The notes under the pieces: generated by a model | What the model was told of the DNA's origin: nothing | What the model saw: the letters and a program-made list of their open reading frames with translations, nothing else | The model's database searches: none | DNA from: Candidatus Berkiella cookevillensis | GTDB lineage: Bacteria; Pseudomonadota; Gammaproteobacteria; Berkiellales; Berkiellaceae | DNA length: 64,000 bases | Assembly (NCBI RefSeq): GCF_001431315.2 | Contig: NZ_LKHV02000001.1 | Location: forward strand, 2,356,001 to 2,420,000 | Reading direction: 5' to 3' | Program-made: the position numbers and the translations under genes | Shown: piece by piece, positions 28,973 to 36,824 of the stretch | Position numbering within the stretch: position 1 is the stretch's first letter | Layout of the letters: each line of letters starts with the position of its first letter

Positions 28973-30460
28973 GTGAAACCGACTTTGCAGTTACGCATTG
29001 GTCAACAACTTAGCATGACACCTCAGTTACAACAAGCCATACGGCTGTTGCAACTTTCCTCTCTAGATTTGCAACAAGAAATACAAGAAGCACTGGATAA
29101 AAATCCAATGCTAGAAGCAATGGATGATATAGAGCCATCAAACAGCACAAATGAAAACGATGTGACGGATCCTAACGCTGAACAACACGATAGCTATGAC
29201 ACGAATGAGTTACTAGACTCGCATCATGAAAATGACCGCAAGGATGCATCCGAAACCCAAGTGAATGACTATATTGATGATAATGCTTGGGCATCAGAAA
29301 AAATGAATGGGAAAACAAAAGAAAGCCATCATCAAAGTACCGGAAATGAGATAGAAAGACTCACCAGTCACGACGCAAATCTACAAGAACATTTGCTATG
29401 GCAAATGCAGCTTACCCCCTTTTCATTGACGGACTGCTTAATTGCTACAACACTGATCGATTCAATTAATGAAGATGGTTACTTAACAAGCACAATAGAA
29501 GATATCTATACCACACTCAAAGAAGAAGTCGATATTGATATTGAGGAAGTTGAAGCCGTATTACATCGTATTCAGCAGTTTGATCCTGTTGGGGTGGGTG
29601 CCCGAAATTTAAGTGAATGCCTTCGCGTACAACTCCAAAAGTTATCTCCAGATATGCTATGGCGCAATAAAGCCATTGAACTGGTTTGTACTTATTTAGA
29701 TCTATTGGCAAAACGTGATTATGCTGCGCTACGCAAATATTTACAGCTGTCTTTGGAAGATCTAAGACAAGTTATACAATTAATTCAAACACAAAATCCA
29801 AGACCTGGTAGAGAGATTGGAGGCGCATCTTCAGAATATATTACGCCCGATGTATTTGTACGCAAACGCTTTAACCGTTGGGTAGTAGACTTAAATCCTG
29901 AGTGCACACCCTCTCTAAAAATTAATGCAAACTATGCAGGCATGATTCGCCGTGCTGATTCTAGTCGAGATAATCAGTTTTTAAGGAATCAACTACAAGA
30001 AGCAAGATGGTTTCTAAAGAGCATTGAAAATCGCAATGAAACTTTAATTAAAGTTTCTGAATGCATTGTAGAAGCTCAGCATGATTTTTTTGAATTAGGA
30101 GATGTAGGCATGAAGCCATTGATTCTTCATCAAGTTGCAGATAAGGTTGGCATGCATGAATCTACTATCTCACGCATCACAAACCAAAAATATATGCACA
30201 CACCAAGAGGCACGTTTGAACTGAAATATTTCTTTTCTAGCCATGTAACTACAGCATCAGGCGGTGAATGTTCAGCAACAGCGATTAGAGCCCATATTAA
30301 AAAACTCATTGCTGAAGAAAATCATCAGAAGCCACTCAGCGATGACAAACTGGCTAAATTGTTAGCAGAAGAAGGAATACAAGTTGCGAGAAGAACGGTT
30401 GCAAAGTATCGCGAAGCAATGACCATCCCTCCTTCTAATGAGCGAAAAAAATTAATCTAA
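28973..30460 (+). CDS. rpoN: RNA polymerase sigma-54 factor RpoN
   Basis: Sigma-54 directs transcription from -24/-12 promoters with AAA+ activators. The 495-residue protein has region I (LQLRIGQQLSMTPQLQQAIRLLQLSSLDLQQEIQEAL), a long acidic region II (residues about 50-110), the core-binding domain, the HTH (HQVADKVGMHESTISRITNQKYMHTPRG) and the RpoN box ARRTVAKYRE near the C-terminus. The GTG start follows GAGGT at the proper distance. I found no clear activator gene in the window. Confidence 0.97.
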   Translation: MKPTLQLRIGQQLSMTPQLQQAIRLLQLSSLDLQQEIQEALDKNPMLEAMDDIEPSNSTNENDVTDPNAEQHDSYDTNELLDSHHENDRKDASETQVNDYIDDNAWASEKMNGKTKESHHQSTGNEIERLTSHDANLQEHLLWQMQLTPFSLTDCLIATTLIDSINEDGYLTSTIEDIYTTLKEEVDIDIEEVEAVLHRIQQFDPVGVGARNLSECLRVQLQKLSPDMLWRNKAIELVCTYLDLLAKRDYAALRKYLQLSLEDLRQVIQLIQTQNPRPGREIGGASSEYITPDVFVRKRFNRWVVDLNPECTPSLKINANYAGMIRRADSSRDNQFLRNQLQEARWFLKSIENRNETLIKVSECIVEAQHDFFELGDVGMKPLILHQVADKVGMHESTISRITNQKYMHTPRGTFELKYFFSSHVTTASGGECSATAIRAHIKKLIAEENHQKPLSDDKLAKLLAEEGIQVARRTVAKYREAMTIPPSNERKKLI

Positions 30461-30481
30461 CTTACATAATAAGGAAAAATT

Positions 30482-30790
30482 ATGCAATTAAATATTACTG
30501 GTCACCATGTTGATGTAACACCTGCATTGAAAAGTTATGTACAAGATAAATTCAAAAAAATTGAACGTCGTTTCAACAATATTACCAATATTCATGTCAC
30601 ATTAACGGTAGAAACAAAAACATTGCAGCGTGCTGAAGCAACTGTAAATCTGGCGAAAGCAGAAATACATGCTACTTCTGAGCACGAAAATATGTATGCC
30701 GCTATTGATGCATTGATTGATAAACTCGATAGACAAGTCGTAAAACATAAGGAAAAATTAAACGATCGCAGCGATGATGGTCTGGTGTAA
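30482..30790 (+). CDS. hpf: Ribosome hibernation-promoting factor (short HPF)
   Basis: The 102-residue protein has the HPF/YfiA N-terminal fold (LNITGHHVDVTPALKSYVQDKFKKIERRFNNITNIHVTL) and a basic helix near the end (DALIDKLDRQVVKHKEKL). The short type lacks the dimerisation extension and acts with RMF in gammaproteobacteria. It follows rpoN by 21 bases, as usual. Confidence 0.95.
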   Translation: MQLNITGHHVDVTPALKSYVQDKFKKIERRFNNITNIHVTLTVETKTLQRAEATVNLAKAEIHATSEHENMYAAIDALIDKLDRQVVKHKEKLNDRSDDGLV

Positions 30791-30856
30791 AGCGATTCAC
30801 ATTCATCATACTAGTGATAAAAAATAACAATTTGATATAAAAATTAAAGGAATATC

Positions 30857-31333
30857 ATGTCAACGCATTTATCCATTCCAGCAATTACATTGTTGGATTT
30901 TCTTACTTGTGAACGCACAGTTAATGCTGTGCCTGCAACAAGTAAAAAGAAAGCGTTAGAGTTAATAGCAAAAACGCTATCAACAAATATTCCCGAGCTC
31001 AATGAAAATACACTCTTTGAACATCTAGTGCAAAGAGAGAAACTAGGTAGTACGGCAATAGGGCATGGCTGCGCCCTCCCTCATTGCCGCGCAAATACCG
31101 AGCAGGTATTTGGCTGTTTCTTAAAGCTAGCGGCACCTATTGATTTTGATGCCCCTGATAAAGAGCCGGTTGATTTAATATTTTCAATTGTCGTCCCCAC
31201 TGAAGCAACGGATATGCATCTCAATATATTGGCTTATATTGCTGATTTATTTCATAATGACACCTTTAGAAGCCGGCTGCGAAGCGCCAAATCAAACGAA
31301 GAACTCTATCAGATTTTAAGACACCTTGCTTAA
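30857..31333 (+). CDS. ptsN: Nitrogen-regulatory PTS EIIA component PtsN
   Basis: The 158-residue EIIA-Ntr has the phosphorylated histidine in STAIGHGCALPHCR and the family motif VDLIFSIVVP. It controls K+ and stress responses through phosphorylation by HPr/NPr. It is the first of five PTS-related genes running to 33991. Confidence 0.95.
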   Translation: MSTHLSIPAITLLDFLTCERTVNAVPATSKKKALELIAKTLSTNIPELNENTLFEHLVQREKLGSTAIGHGCALPHCRANTEQVFGCFLKLAAPIDFDAPDKEPVDLIFSIVVPTEATDMHLNILAYIADLFHNDTFRSRLRSAKSNEELYQILRHLA

Positions 31334-31347
31334 AAGTGTAGCCAATC

Positions 31348-32208
31348 GTGTTTTACGCCCATCTTACGATCTCAGATGTATATTTAAGGTTTAAAGAAGA
31401 ATTTAAATGGCATCTTTGGTCACCGATTGGCAGCAAAAAATTAGGCGTCAAACCTGAATCCTTAGCACTTGTTCAATACCTTAATGTATTACGCCCAGCA
31501 TGCATTAATATCATTAGCAATGAAGAAACCCTTTTTTTATTAACAGAACAAATAACACATCACAATGACTTTTTTTCCGCTATTAAGTCTGTGAATGGCT
31601 TCTTTATTTTCTGTGACGATACAGCAACAAAATTAAAGCATTTTGTGTCGCATCTACAAGCATGGTCTATCCCTTATCTGATGACCGAAGAATCCAGTGC
31701 GCAGATTCAGCCTATCCTAACGACATTTATACACATACATCTTGCACCACAAGTAATACAACATGGAACATTTTTAGAGGTTTTTGGCAAAGGCGTTCTC
31801 TTAACAGGTGAAAGTGGCGTGGGAAAAAGTTTAGCTGCTTTATATTGCTTGGAAAGACAACACTGCCTTATTGCAGACGATGCACCCAGCTTCAAAAGAG
31901 TCGGTACTCAGATCTTTGGAGAATGTCCAAAAGAGCTTCTACAACGCCTTGAAATTCGCCAAATTGGAATTATTGATGTTTCTCATAGTTTTGGCTCTTT
32001 GGCTTTTGCACGAGAACATCGACTCGATCTAGTTATTCAAATCAATGCAGATACTGCGGCACAAGCAACAGAAAGAGTCATTGCCCTAAATCCTGAGACA
32101 GTAAATATTTGGGGCATCCAAATACCTAAAATTCAACTTGCTTTCAATCCAAATATCGCTATCCTAATCGAACAGGCAATTCGTTTTTTATTAACAAAAC
32201 AAACTTAA
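31348..32208 (+). CDS. hprK: HPr kinase/phosphorylase HprK
   Basis: HprK phosphorylates HPr on Ser46 with ATP and reverses the reaction with phosphate. The 286-residue protein has the C-terminal catalytic domain with the conserved HGTFLEV, the P-loop GESGVGKS, and the HprK signature LEIRQIGIIDV. It is about 20-25 residues shorter than typical, mostly at the N-terminal domain. The start is GTG. Its occurrence between ptsN and rapZ is found in Legionella-like and many beta/alphaproteobacteria but not in E. coli. Confidence 0.9.
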   Translation: MFYAHLTISDVYLRFKEEFKWHLWSPIGSKKLGVKPESLALVQYLNVLRPACINIISNEETLFLLTEQITHHNDFFSAIKSVNGFFIFCDDTATKLKHFVSHLQAWSIPYLMTEESSAQIQPILTTFIHIHLAPQVIQHGTFLEVFGKGVLLTGESGVGKSLAALYCLERQHCLIADDAPSFKRVGTQIFGECPKELLQRLEIRQIGIIDVSHSFGSLAFAREHRLDLVIQINADTAAQATERVIALNPETVNIWGIQIPKIQLAFNPNIAILIEQAIRFLLTKQT

Positions 32209-32228
32209 TATCTGCAGGTAACATAATC

Positions 32229-33071
32229 ATGCGTTTGCTCATTATCAGTGGGCGTTCTGGCTCTGGTAAGAGTATTACTCTTCAAGTATTAGAAGATTTG
32301 GGATACTACTGCGTAGATAACTTACCGATAGAAATGGTGCCTGACTTATCCATGAAATTGAAGTCTGAGCAACTCAAACTTGCCATCAGTATTGATGCAC
32401 GTAATCTACCTACACGAGTTGAGATCCTAGAAGATGTTCTGCAAAAACTTAAAGCAATATGCGGCTCATTTGAGACCATCTACTTAGATGCGCACCAAGA
32501 AGTCCTATTAAAGCGCTTTAGTGAAACCAGAAGAAAGCACCCTCTTAGCAACAGTAAACTCTCTCTAACAGAAGCCATTCTATACGAGCGACAAGTACTC
32601 AGTACAATTGCCAATATTGCTAATATCACCATTGATACCAGTCAATTATCTAAACATGAATTATGTAATATGATTCGTGAACGCGTTACTCATGAGAATG
32701 CTAATAATTTACAATTATTAATTCAGTCATTTGCTTTTAAAAATGGCACGCCTGTTGACGCTGATTTCATGTTTGATGTGCGTTGTTTGCCTAACCCCTA
32801 TTGGCAACCAAACTTAAGGATGCAGACAGGACTGGATGAGGGTGTAATACATTTCCTCGAAACACATGCAGACGTACACTTAATGGTTGAAGATATTCTT
32901 CGATTCTTAGACAATTGGATCCCTCGCTTTGAAGCGGACAATAGAAGTTATTTAACAGTCGGCATTGGTTGTACAGGTGGTCAACACCGTTCAGTTTACA
33001 TCGCTGAACAAATTGCTAAGCGAGAAAAACGTTTACATTTAAATATACAAATTAGACATAGAGATTTATAA
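32229..33071 (+). CDS. rapZ: RNase adapter protein RapZ
   Basis: RapZ has an N-terminal P-loop (GRSGSGKS) and a C-terminal RNA/ligand-binding domain with FDVRCLPNPY and the nearly invariant GCTGGQHRSVYI. In E. coli it targets sRNA GlmZ to RNase E and controls amino-sugar synthesis. The 280-residue protein is full length. It is the fourth gene of the rpoN-hpf-ptsN run. Confidence 0.96.
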   Translation: MRLLIISGRSGSGKSITLQVLEDLGYYCVDNLPIEMVPDLSMKLKSEQLKLAISIDARNLPTRVEILEDVLQKLKAICGSFETIYLDAHQEVLLKRFSETRRKHPLSNSKLSLTEAILYERQVLSTIANIANITIDTSQLSKHELCNMIRERVTHENANNLQLLIQSFAFKNGTPVDADFMFDVRCLPNPYWQPNLRMQTGLDEGVIHFLETHADVHLMVEDILRFLDNWIPRFEADNRSYLTVGIGCTGGQHRSVYIAEQIAKREKRLHLNIQIRHRDL

Positions 33072-33076
33072 AAACC

Positions 33077-33571
33077 ATGAGTGTAGGCATATTACTCATC
33101 ACACACAGTGGTATTGGTGGGGCTCTTCTTAATGTAGCATATGGCACTTTCGGACAACTCCCTTTAGAAATTTCTCAGTTGTCTGTCAGTCGGGATCCTG
33201 ATCCTGAACTTCTTATTGCTAAAGCCGGATATTTGGTAAGAAAACTAGATTCTGGTGAGGGTGTATTAGTCATGACAGACATGTTTGGATCAACGCCAAG
33301 CAATGTTGCGCAGGGACTACAACAACAAGGATTTGCTATTAGAGTCATAGCTGGCTTAAACCTTCCAATGCTATTTCGCGTTCTCAACTACCCAATACTA
33401 CCCTTGGATCAACTTGCTAAAAAAGCAGTCAGTGGCGGTCAAGATGGTATTTTTGAACCATTAACCGACTTAAATCTAATGCTCACAAATGAAAGCTGTA
33501 ATAGACCCTTTCATAAAAAAAAGAAAAAGATTTCAAATCTTGCTATTGTTGATCCTTATGGATATGAATAA
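33077..33571 (+). CDS. Mannose-family PTS EIIA-type domain protein
   Basis: The 164-residue protein has the EIIA-Man fold with the phosphorylatable histidine in LLITHSGIGGAL and the TDMFGSTPSN motif. No EIIB, EIIC or EIID is present, so it is regulatory and not a sugar transporter. It starts five bases after rapZ. The last 30 residues (KKKKKISNL...) are a basic, poorly conserved tail. Confidence 0.88.
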   Translation: MSVGILLITHSGIGGALLNVAYGTFGQLPLEISQLSVSRDPDPELLIAKAGYLVRKLDSGEGVLVMTDMFGSTPSNVAQGLQQQGFAIRVIAGLNLPMLFRVLNYPILPLDQLAKKAVSGGQDGIFEPLTDLNLMLTNESCNRPFHKKKKKISNLAIVDPYGYE

Positions 33572-33652
33572 CCCATATTTTATCTGCCTTAGAAGTGCCC
33601 TTTAGGGCTAGAATTCATGTACAAAGACTCAAGACATTTAGCTATTTAAGCA

Positions 33653-33694
33653 AAGTAGTTGTGTGTGCAAATATCAGCACACTAACAACTACTT
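33653..33694 (+). promoter_or_regulatory. Long hairpin in the HPr leader
   Basis: AAGTAGTTGTGTGTGC and GCACACTAACAACTACTT form a 16-bp stem with a two-base TA bulge and an 8-base loop. It lies 27 bases before the HPr start codon and is not followed by T residues. It could regulate HPr translation or mRNA processing. Confidence 0.45.
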
Positions 33695-33721
33695 AAATAA
33701 AAATAATAAGCAGTTCATCCA

Positions 33722-33991
33722 ATGATTAGAAAAAAAATCCAAATAATTAATAAACTCGGTCTTCATGCACGTGCTGCTGCTAAATTTGTGCAGATGGCAG
33801 CACGATTTGGCAGCCATATTGAAGTGATTAAAAGTGGTAAAACTGTAAACGGCAAAAGCATTATGGGTGTTATGATGCTTGCCGCTAGCCAAAACACTTG
33901 GATTGAGCTTAATATAAATGGAGAGGACGAGGAAGAAGCGATGCTTGCTTTAGAAACCTTGATGAATGAACGATTTGGAGAACCACGTTAA
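33722..33991 (+). CDS. Phosphocarrier protein HPr/NPr
   Basis: The 89-residue protein has His in NKLGLHARAAAKF (site for EI-Ntr or EI) and Ser in VNGKSIMGVMML (the HprK target serine). Both sites are kept, consistent with the adjacent hprK. It ends the nitrogen-PTS run. The ribosome-binding site is weak and a long hairpin sits upstream. Confidence 0.94.
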   Translation: MIRKKIQIINKLGLHARAAAKFVQMAARFGSHIEVIKSGKTVNGKSIMGVMMLAASQNTWIELNINGEDEEEAMLALETLMNERFGEPR

Positions 33992-34032
33992 ACGTGGAAG
34001 TGTGTGGTCGAAAATTTTAAGGAATAACTACC

Positions 34033-35001
34033 ATGTATCGGAAAAATTGGACTTTTCTGACTCTTTTTGTTGTCCCACTTGCCACACTGGCAAATACTGT
34101 CCCCTCTACCCCTTCCTCTCTGACACCAACCACACAAAAGACTGAAAATACCTGTGTAGAACTTTACAATCAAGATGCTTTTAGCAATGCATTGAAATTC
34201 TGCCTTCAATCTGCACAAGAAGGAAATATTGATTCACAATATTTACTCGGCAAATTGTATCAAGAAGGCAAAGGAACGCCTCTCGACTATGCAAAGGCTC
34301 TACATTGGTACCAGCAAGCAGCTCAAAAAAATCATCCTGAAGCCTTATTTGAACTGGGTAAAGCTTATAGTACAGGTACATTAATGCCCATTGATTACCA
34401 AAAAGCCTTTCAATATTTCTCAAAGGCAGCGCAGCAAGATATCGTAAACGCTCAGCTCCTACTTGCGCTTTGCTATCAAATTGGCCATGGTACACCTCAG
34501 AATTATGAACGTGCTGCATATTGGTTTAACATCGTCCAAGAAAATGGTATGAGTACCCCTTTGGAAATCACGCTACAAGCAACTACACATGAAATAACAC
34601 AATCAAAGCATAGCGTCTGGGCAGCACAAGATTTATATCTAAAAGCAATGCATTTTGTTGACAGCAAAAATACAGAAAAGCGTAATCATCATTTGAATTT
34701 ATTACAAGAAGCGGCTGCACAAGGCAACCCCAAAGCCCAATATCAGCTTGCTTTATATTATTTCCAAGGCACATACCTGCCTCAAGATGATGCAAAAGCT
34801 TTTGAATGGTTTTCTAAAGCTGCTGCTTCCTCTTATCCTCCAGCGCAAAGCCTGCTTGCCTGGATGCACGCACTTGGATTAGGTATTCATGAAGATATGG
34901 TACAAGCGACCGTCTGGTTTGAGAAAGCACTGATGAATAAAGATTCTCTGACACAAAAGCTAGTGTCTGTGCAAAGCAAAATTCTCTCTGAAACAGATTA
35001 A
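34033..35001 (+). CDS. Exported Sel1-repeat protein
   Basis: The 322-residue protein has a signal peptide (residues 1-22) and about five Sel1-like repeats of the pattern A-x-x-x-L-G-x-x-Y-x-x-G-x-G (SQYLLGKLYQEGKGTPLDYAKALHWYQQAAQ; ALFELGKAY; AQLLLALCYQIGHG; AQYQLALYYFQGTY). Sel1 proteins in Legionella and Coxiella mediate host interaction or envelope assembly. It directly follows HPr but is not related in function. Confidence 0.8.
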   Translation: MYRKNWTFLTLFVVPLATLANTVPSTPSSLTPTTQKTENTCVELYNQDAFSNALKFCLQSAQEGNIDSQYLLGKLYQEGKGTPLDYAKALHWYQQAAQKNHPEALFELGKAYSTGTLMPIDYQKAFQYFSKAAQQDIVNAQLLLALCYQIGHGTPQNYERAAYWFNIVQENGMSTPLEITLQATTHEITQSKHSVWAAQDLYLKAMHFVDSKNTEKRNHHLNLLQEAAAQGNPKAQYQLALYYFQGTYLPQDDAKAFEWFSKAAASSYPPAQSLLAWMHALGLGIHEDMVQATVWFEKALMNKDSLTQKLVSVQSKILSETD

Positions 35002-35079
35002 AGAGGGAAAACGACACTCCACACAGAACAGTGTATACTCATTGTAATCTTTATAGTTAAGCGGCATAGAGTGGTAAGC

Positions 35080-36015
35080 ATGACATCTGCATTACATATA
35101 CATACCCCCTTATTAAAATCACATCCACTCAGTGAACTTATTGAACGCAATGTTTATGTGAAGATGGATGCCATGCAACCCAGCGGTTCCTTCAAAGATC
35201 GCGGCATTGGTAAACTATGCATACACTATGCTAAGCAAGGCAAAAAAGGCCTAGTATCCTCTTCTGCCGGAAATGCAGGTATTGCTGTAGCCTATGCGGG
35301 CCACCAACTAGGCTTAGATGTAAAAGTCATTGTGCCTACCAGTGCTTTATTACTCTCTGTCAGCAAAATGCTTTCTGAAGGTGCAGATGTCATTACTCAT
35401 GGCCATGTATGGAATGACGCAGATATTTATGCCCGCCAATTAGCTAAAGAATTAGATTATGCTTATATCCCTCCTTTTGATCATCCTATTATTTGGCAAG
35501 GGTACGAATCTATCATTGATGAATTTAAAAAAGATAAAATAAAACCAGATGCCATTATTACTTCTGTCGGAGGGGGTGGACTCTTTACCGGACTCATACA
35601 GGGGTTAATAAAGCATAAATGGTCAAAGGTAGCGCTGATCACAGCAGAAACAGAAGGCGCTGCAAGCTTAGCGACGAGTTTCCAAAAGAAACAACGCATC
35701 ACTTTAGACTCGATTAATACTGTGGCTACTACCTTAGGTGCAAAACAAATATGCGAACAGGCTTTTGACTACCTCAACACTCACCCAGTCTATCCTCAAG
35801 TGCTGTCTGATAAAGCTGCTATCCATGCTGTAGCTGCTTTTGCCGATCATCATCGTGTTCTGGTTGAGCCTGCTTGTGGTGCCGCATTAGCTGTCGCTTA
35901 TCAAAACTTGCCTGTTTTAAAACAATTTAAAAATATAGCCATCATTATCTGTGGTGGAAATGGTGTCAGTGTAGAACTATTGAATGGTTGGAAGCAGCAA
36001 TTTCAAGTTGGCTAG
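35080..36015 (+). CDS. PLP-dependent serine/threonine dehydratase-like enzyme
   Basis: The 311-residue protein belongs to the beta-family of PLP enzymes. PSGSFKDRGIG holds the PLP lysine, SSSAGNAGIA the phosphate/carboxylate-binding loop, SVGGGGLFTG the tetraglycine loop, and CGGNGVS the C-terminal segment. The length and pattern resemble eukaryote-type L-serine dehydratase more than the long IlvA. L-serine to pyruvate is the expected reaction, but threonine or another amino acid is possible. ATG 35080 was chosen over GTG 35071. Confidence 0.8.
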   Translation: MTSALHIHTPLLKSHPLSELIERNVYVKMDAMQPSGSFKDRGIGKLCIHYAKQGKKGLVSSSAGNAGIAVAYAGHQLGLDVKVIVPTSALLLSVSKMLSEGADVITHGHVWNDADIYARQLAKELDYAYIPPFDHPIIWQGYESIIDEFKKDKIKPDAIITSVGGGGLFTGLIQGLIKHKWSKVALITAETEGAASLATSFQKKQRITLDSINTVATTLGAKQICEQAFDYLNTHPVYPQVLSDKAAIHAVAAFADHHRVLVEPACGAALAVAYQNLPVLKQFKNIAIIICGGNGVSVELLNGWKQQFQVG

Positions 36016-36067
36016 CGCAAGAAACGCAGCAACAACGAAAAAAGCCATTTTCTGAGGTAGCCTCTAA

Positions 36068-36481
36068 CTATTGTGGTAAGCCAAATTGATTACGCCCTTC
36101 ATCTCCTGGCATACACAATAAATATAAAATCAATAAAGCGTTAATAACAGGCACAAAAACCAAAATAGCCCAATAACCTGATTCACTAAAATCATGCAAT
36201 CGTTTCATTGAAAAAATTAGAAACAAATATACGCCAAGGCATGCCAAGCTGAAAAATAGGAATGAAACAAAATAAAGCAAAATGATTAGCCACAGTTTAT
36301 CACAGATATATGCCAACTCTGCAAAATTAGCCATTGCAACAGTTGCCAAGGTAGCAGAAATACTTAAGAAAAGAATACAGCCAAGATAAAACATTCTGTT
36401 AATCCGGCCTAAGGGCATTAAAAATGCCATGATTTTTTGCATAGAGAGCACGGACTCTGAGTTTGAAAACTTTGTGCTCAT
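36068..36481 (-). CDS. DUF805-family inner-membrane protein
   Basis: The 137-residue protein has about four helices and the DUF805 motif KRLHDFSESGYWAILVFVPVINALLILYLLCMPGDEGRNQFG. The function of the family is unknown; some members affect envelope stress or motility. It is convergent with the dehydratase gene. Confidence 0.8.
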   Translation of the reverse strand: MSTKFSNSESVLSMQKIMAFLMPLGRINRMFYLGCILFLSISATLATVAMANFAELAYICDKLWLIILLYFVSFLFFSLACLGVYLFLIFSMKRLHDFSESGYWAILVFVPVINALLILYLLCMPGDEGRNQFGLPQ

Positions 36482-36824
36482 AATACTCTATATCCCAATG
36501 CTTTGAATGATGATTGATAAAACGACTTGAAATACATAATACCGCTATGCACACAATACTGCCAGTGTTGCGTGACAAAAGTTGTTAAATATCAGATAAC
36601 TACAGTAATGAAGCGCTCAGCGGTTAGAAACGAGGGTTTAAGTGCTCCTCCTTCATAAAGTCATCTATCTTATTAGAAGCTGTCTCAAAAATACCATTTT
36701 TCATTGATTCTTCGTTGCCGCTCTTTTCGTGCTGCTCATTTACATCTACTATGATTAACTAATTACATACCTACCCAATGACCTTCTTGAGGGATTTTAC
36801 TTCATCTCTTGGTAATTTTTTAAT
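36482..36824. other. Intergenic region with a partial MITE copy
   Basis: No gene is present. A truncated copy of the 144-bp MITE-like element lies at 36675-36747 in reverse orientation. It contains one complete end (AGAAGCTGTCTCAAAAATAC...) and about half of the interior. The flanks are AT-rich. Confidence 0.6.
36675..36747 (-). mobile_element. MITE-like element, partial copy 3
   Basis: This is about 73 bp matching the reverse complement of the right half of the element at 43853-43996: terminal repeat, a CTTCGTTG block and TGCTCATTTACATCT. The distal half is missing. Confidence 0.65.
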
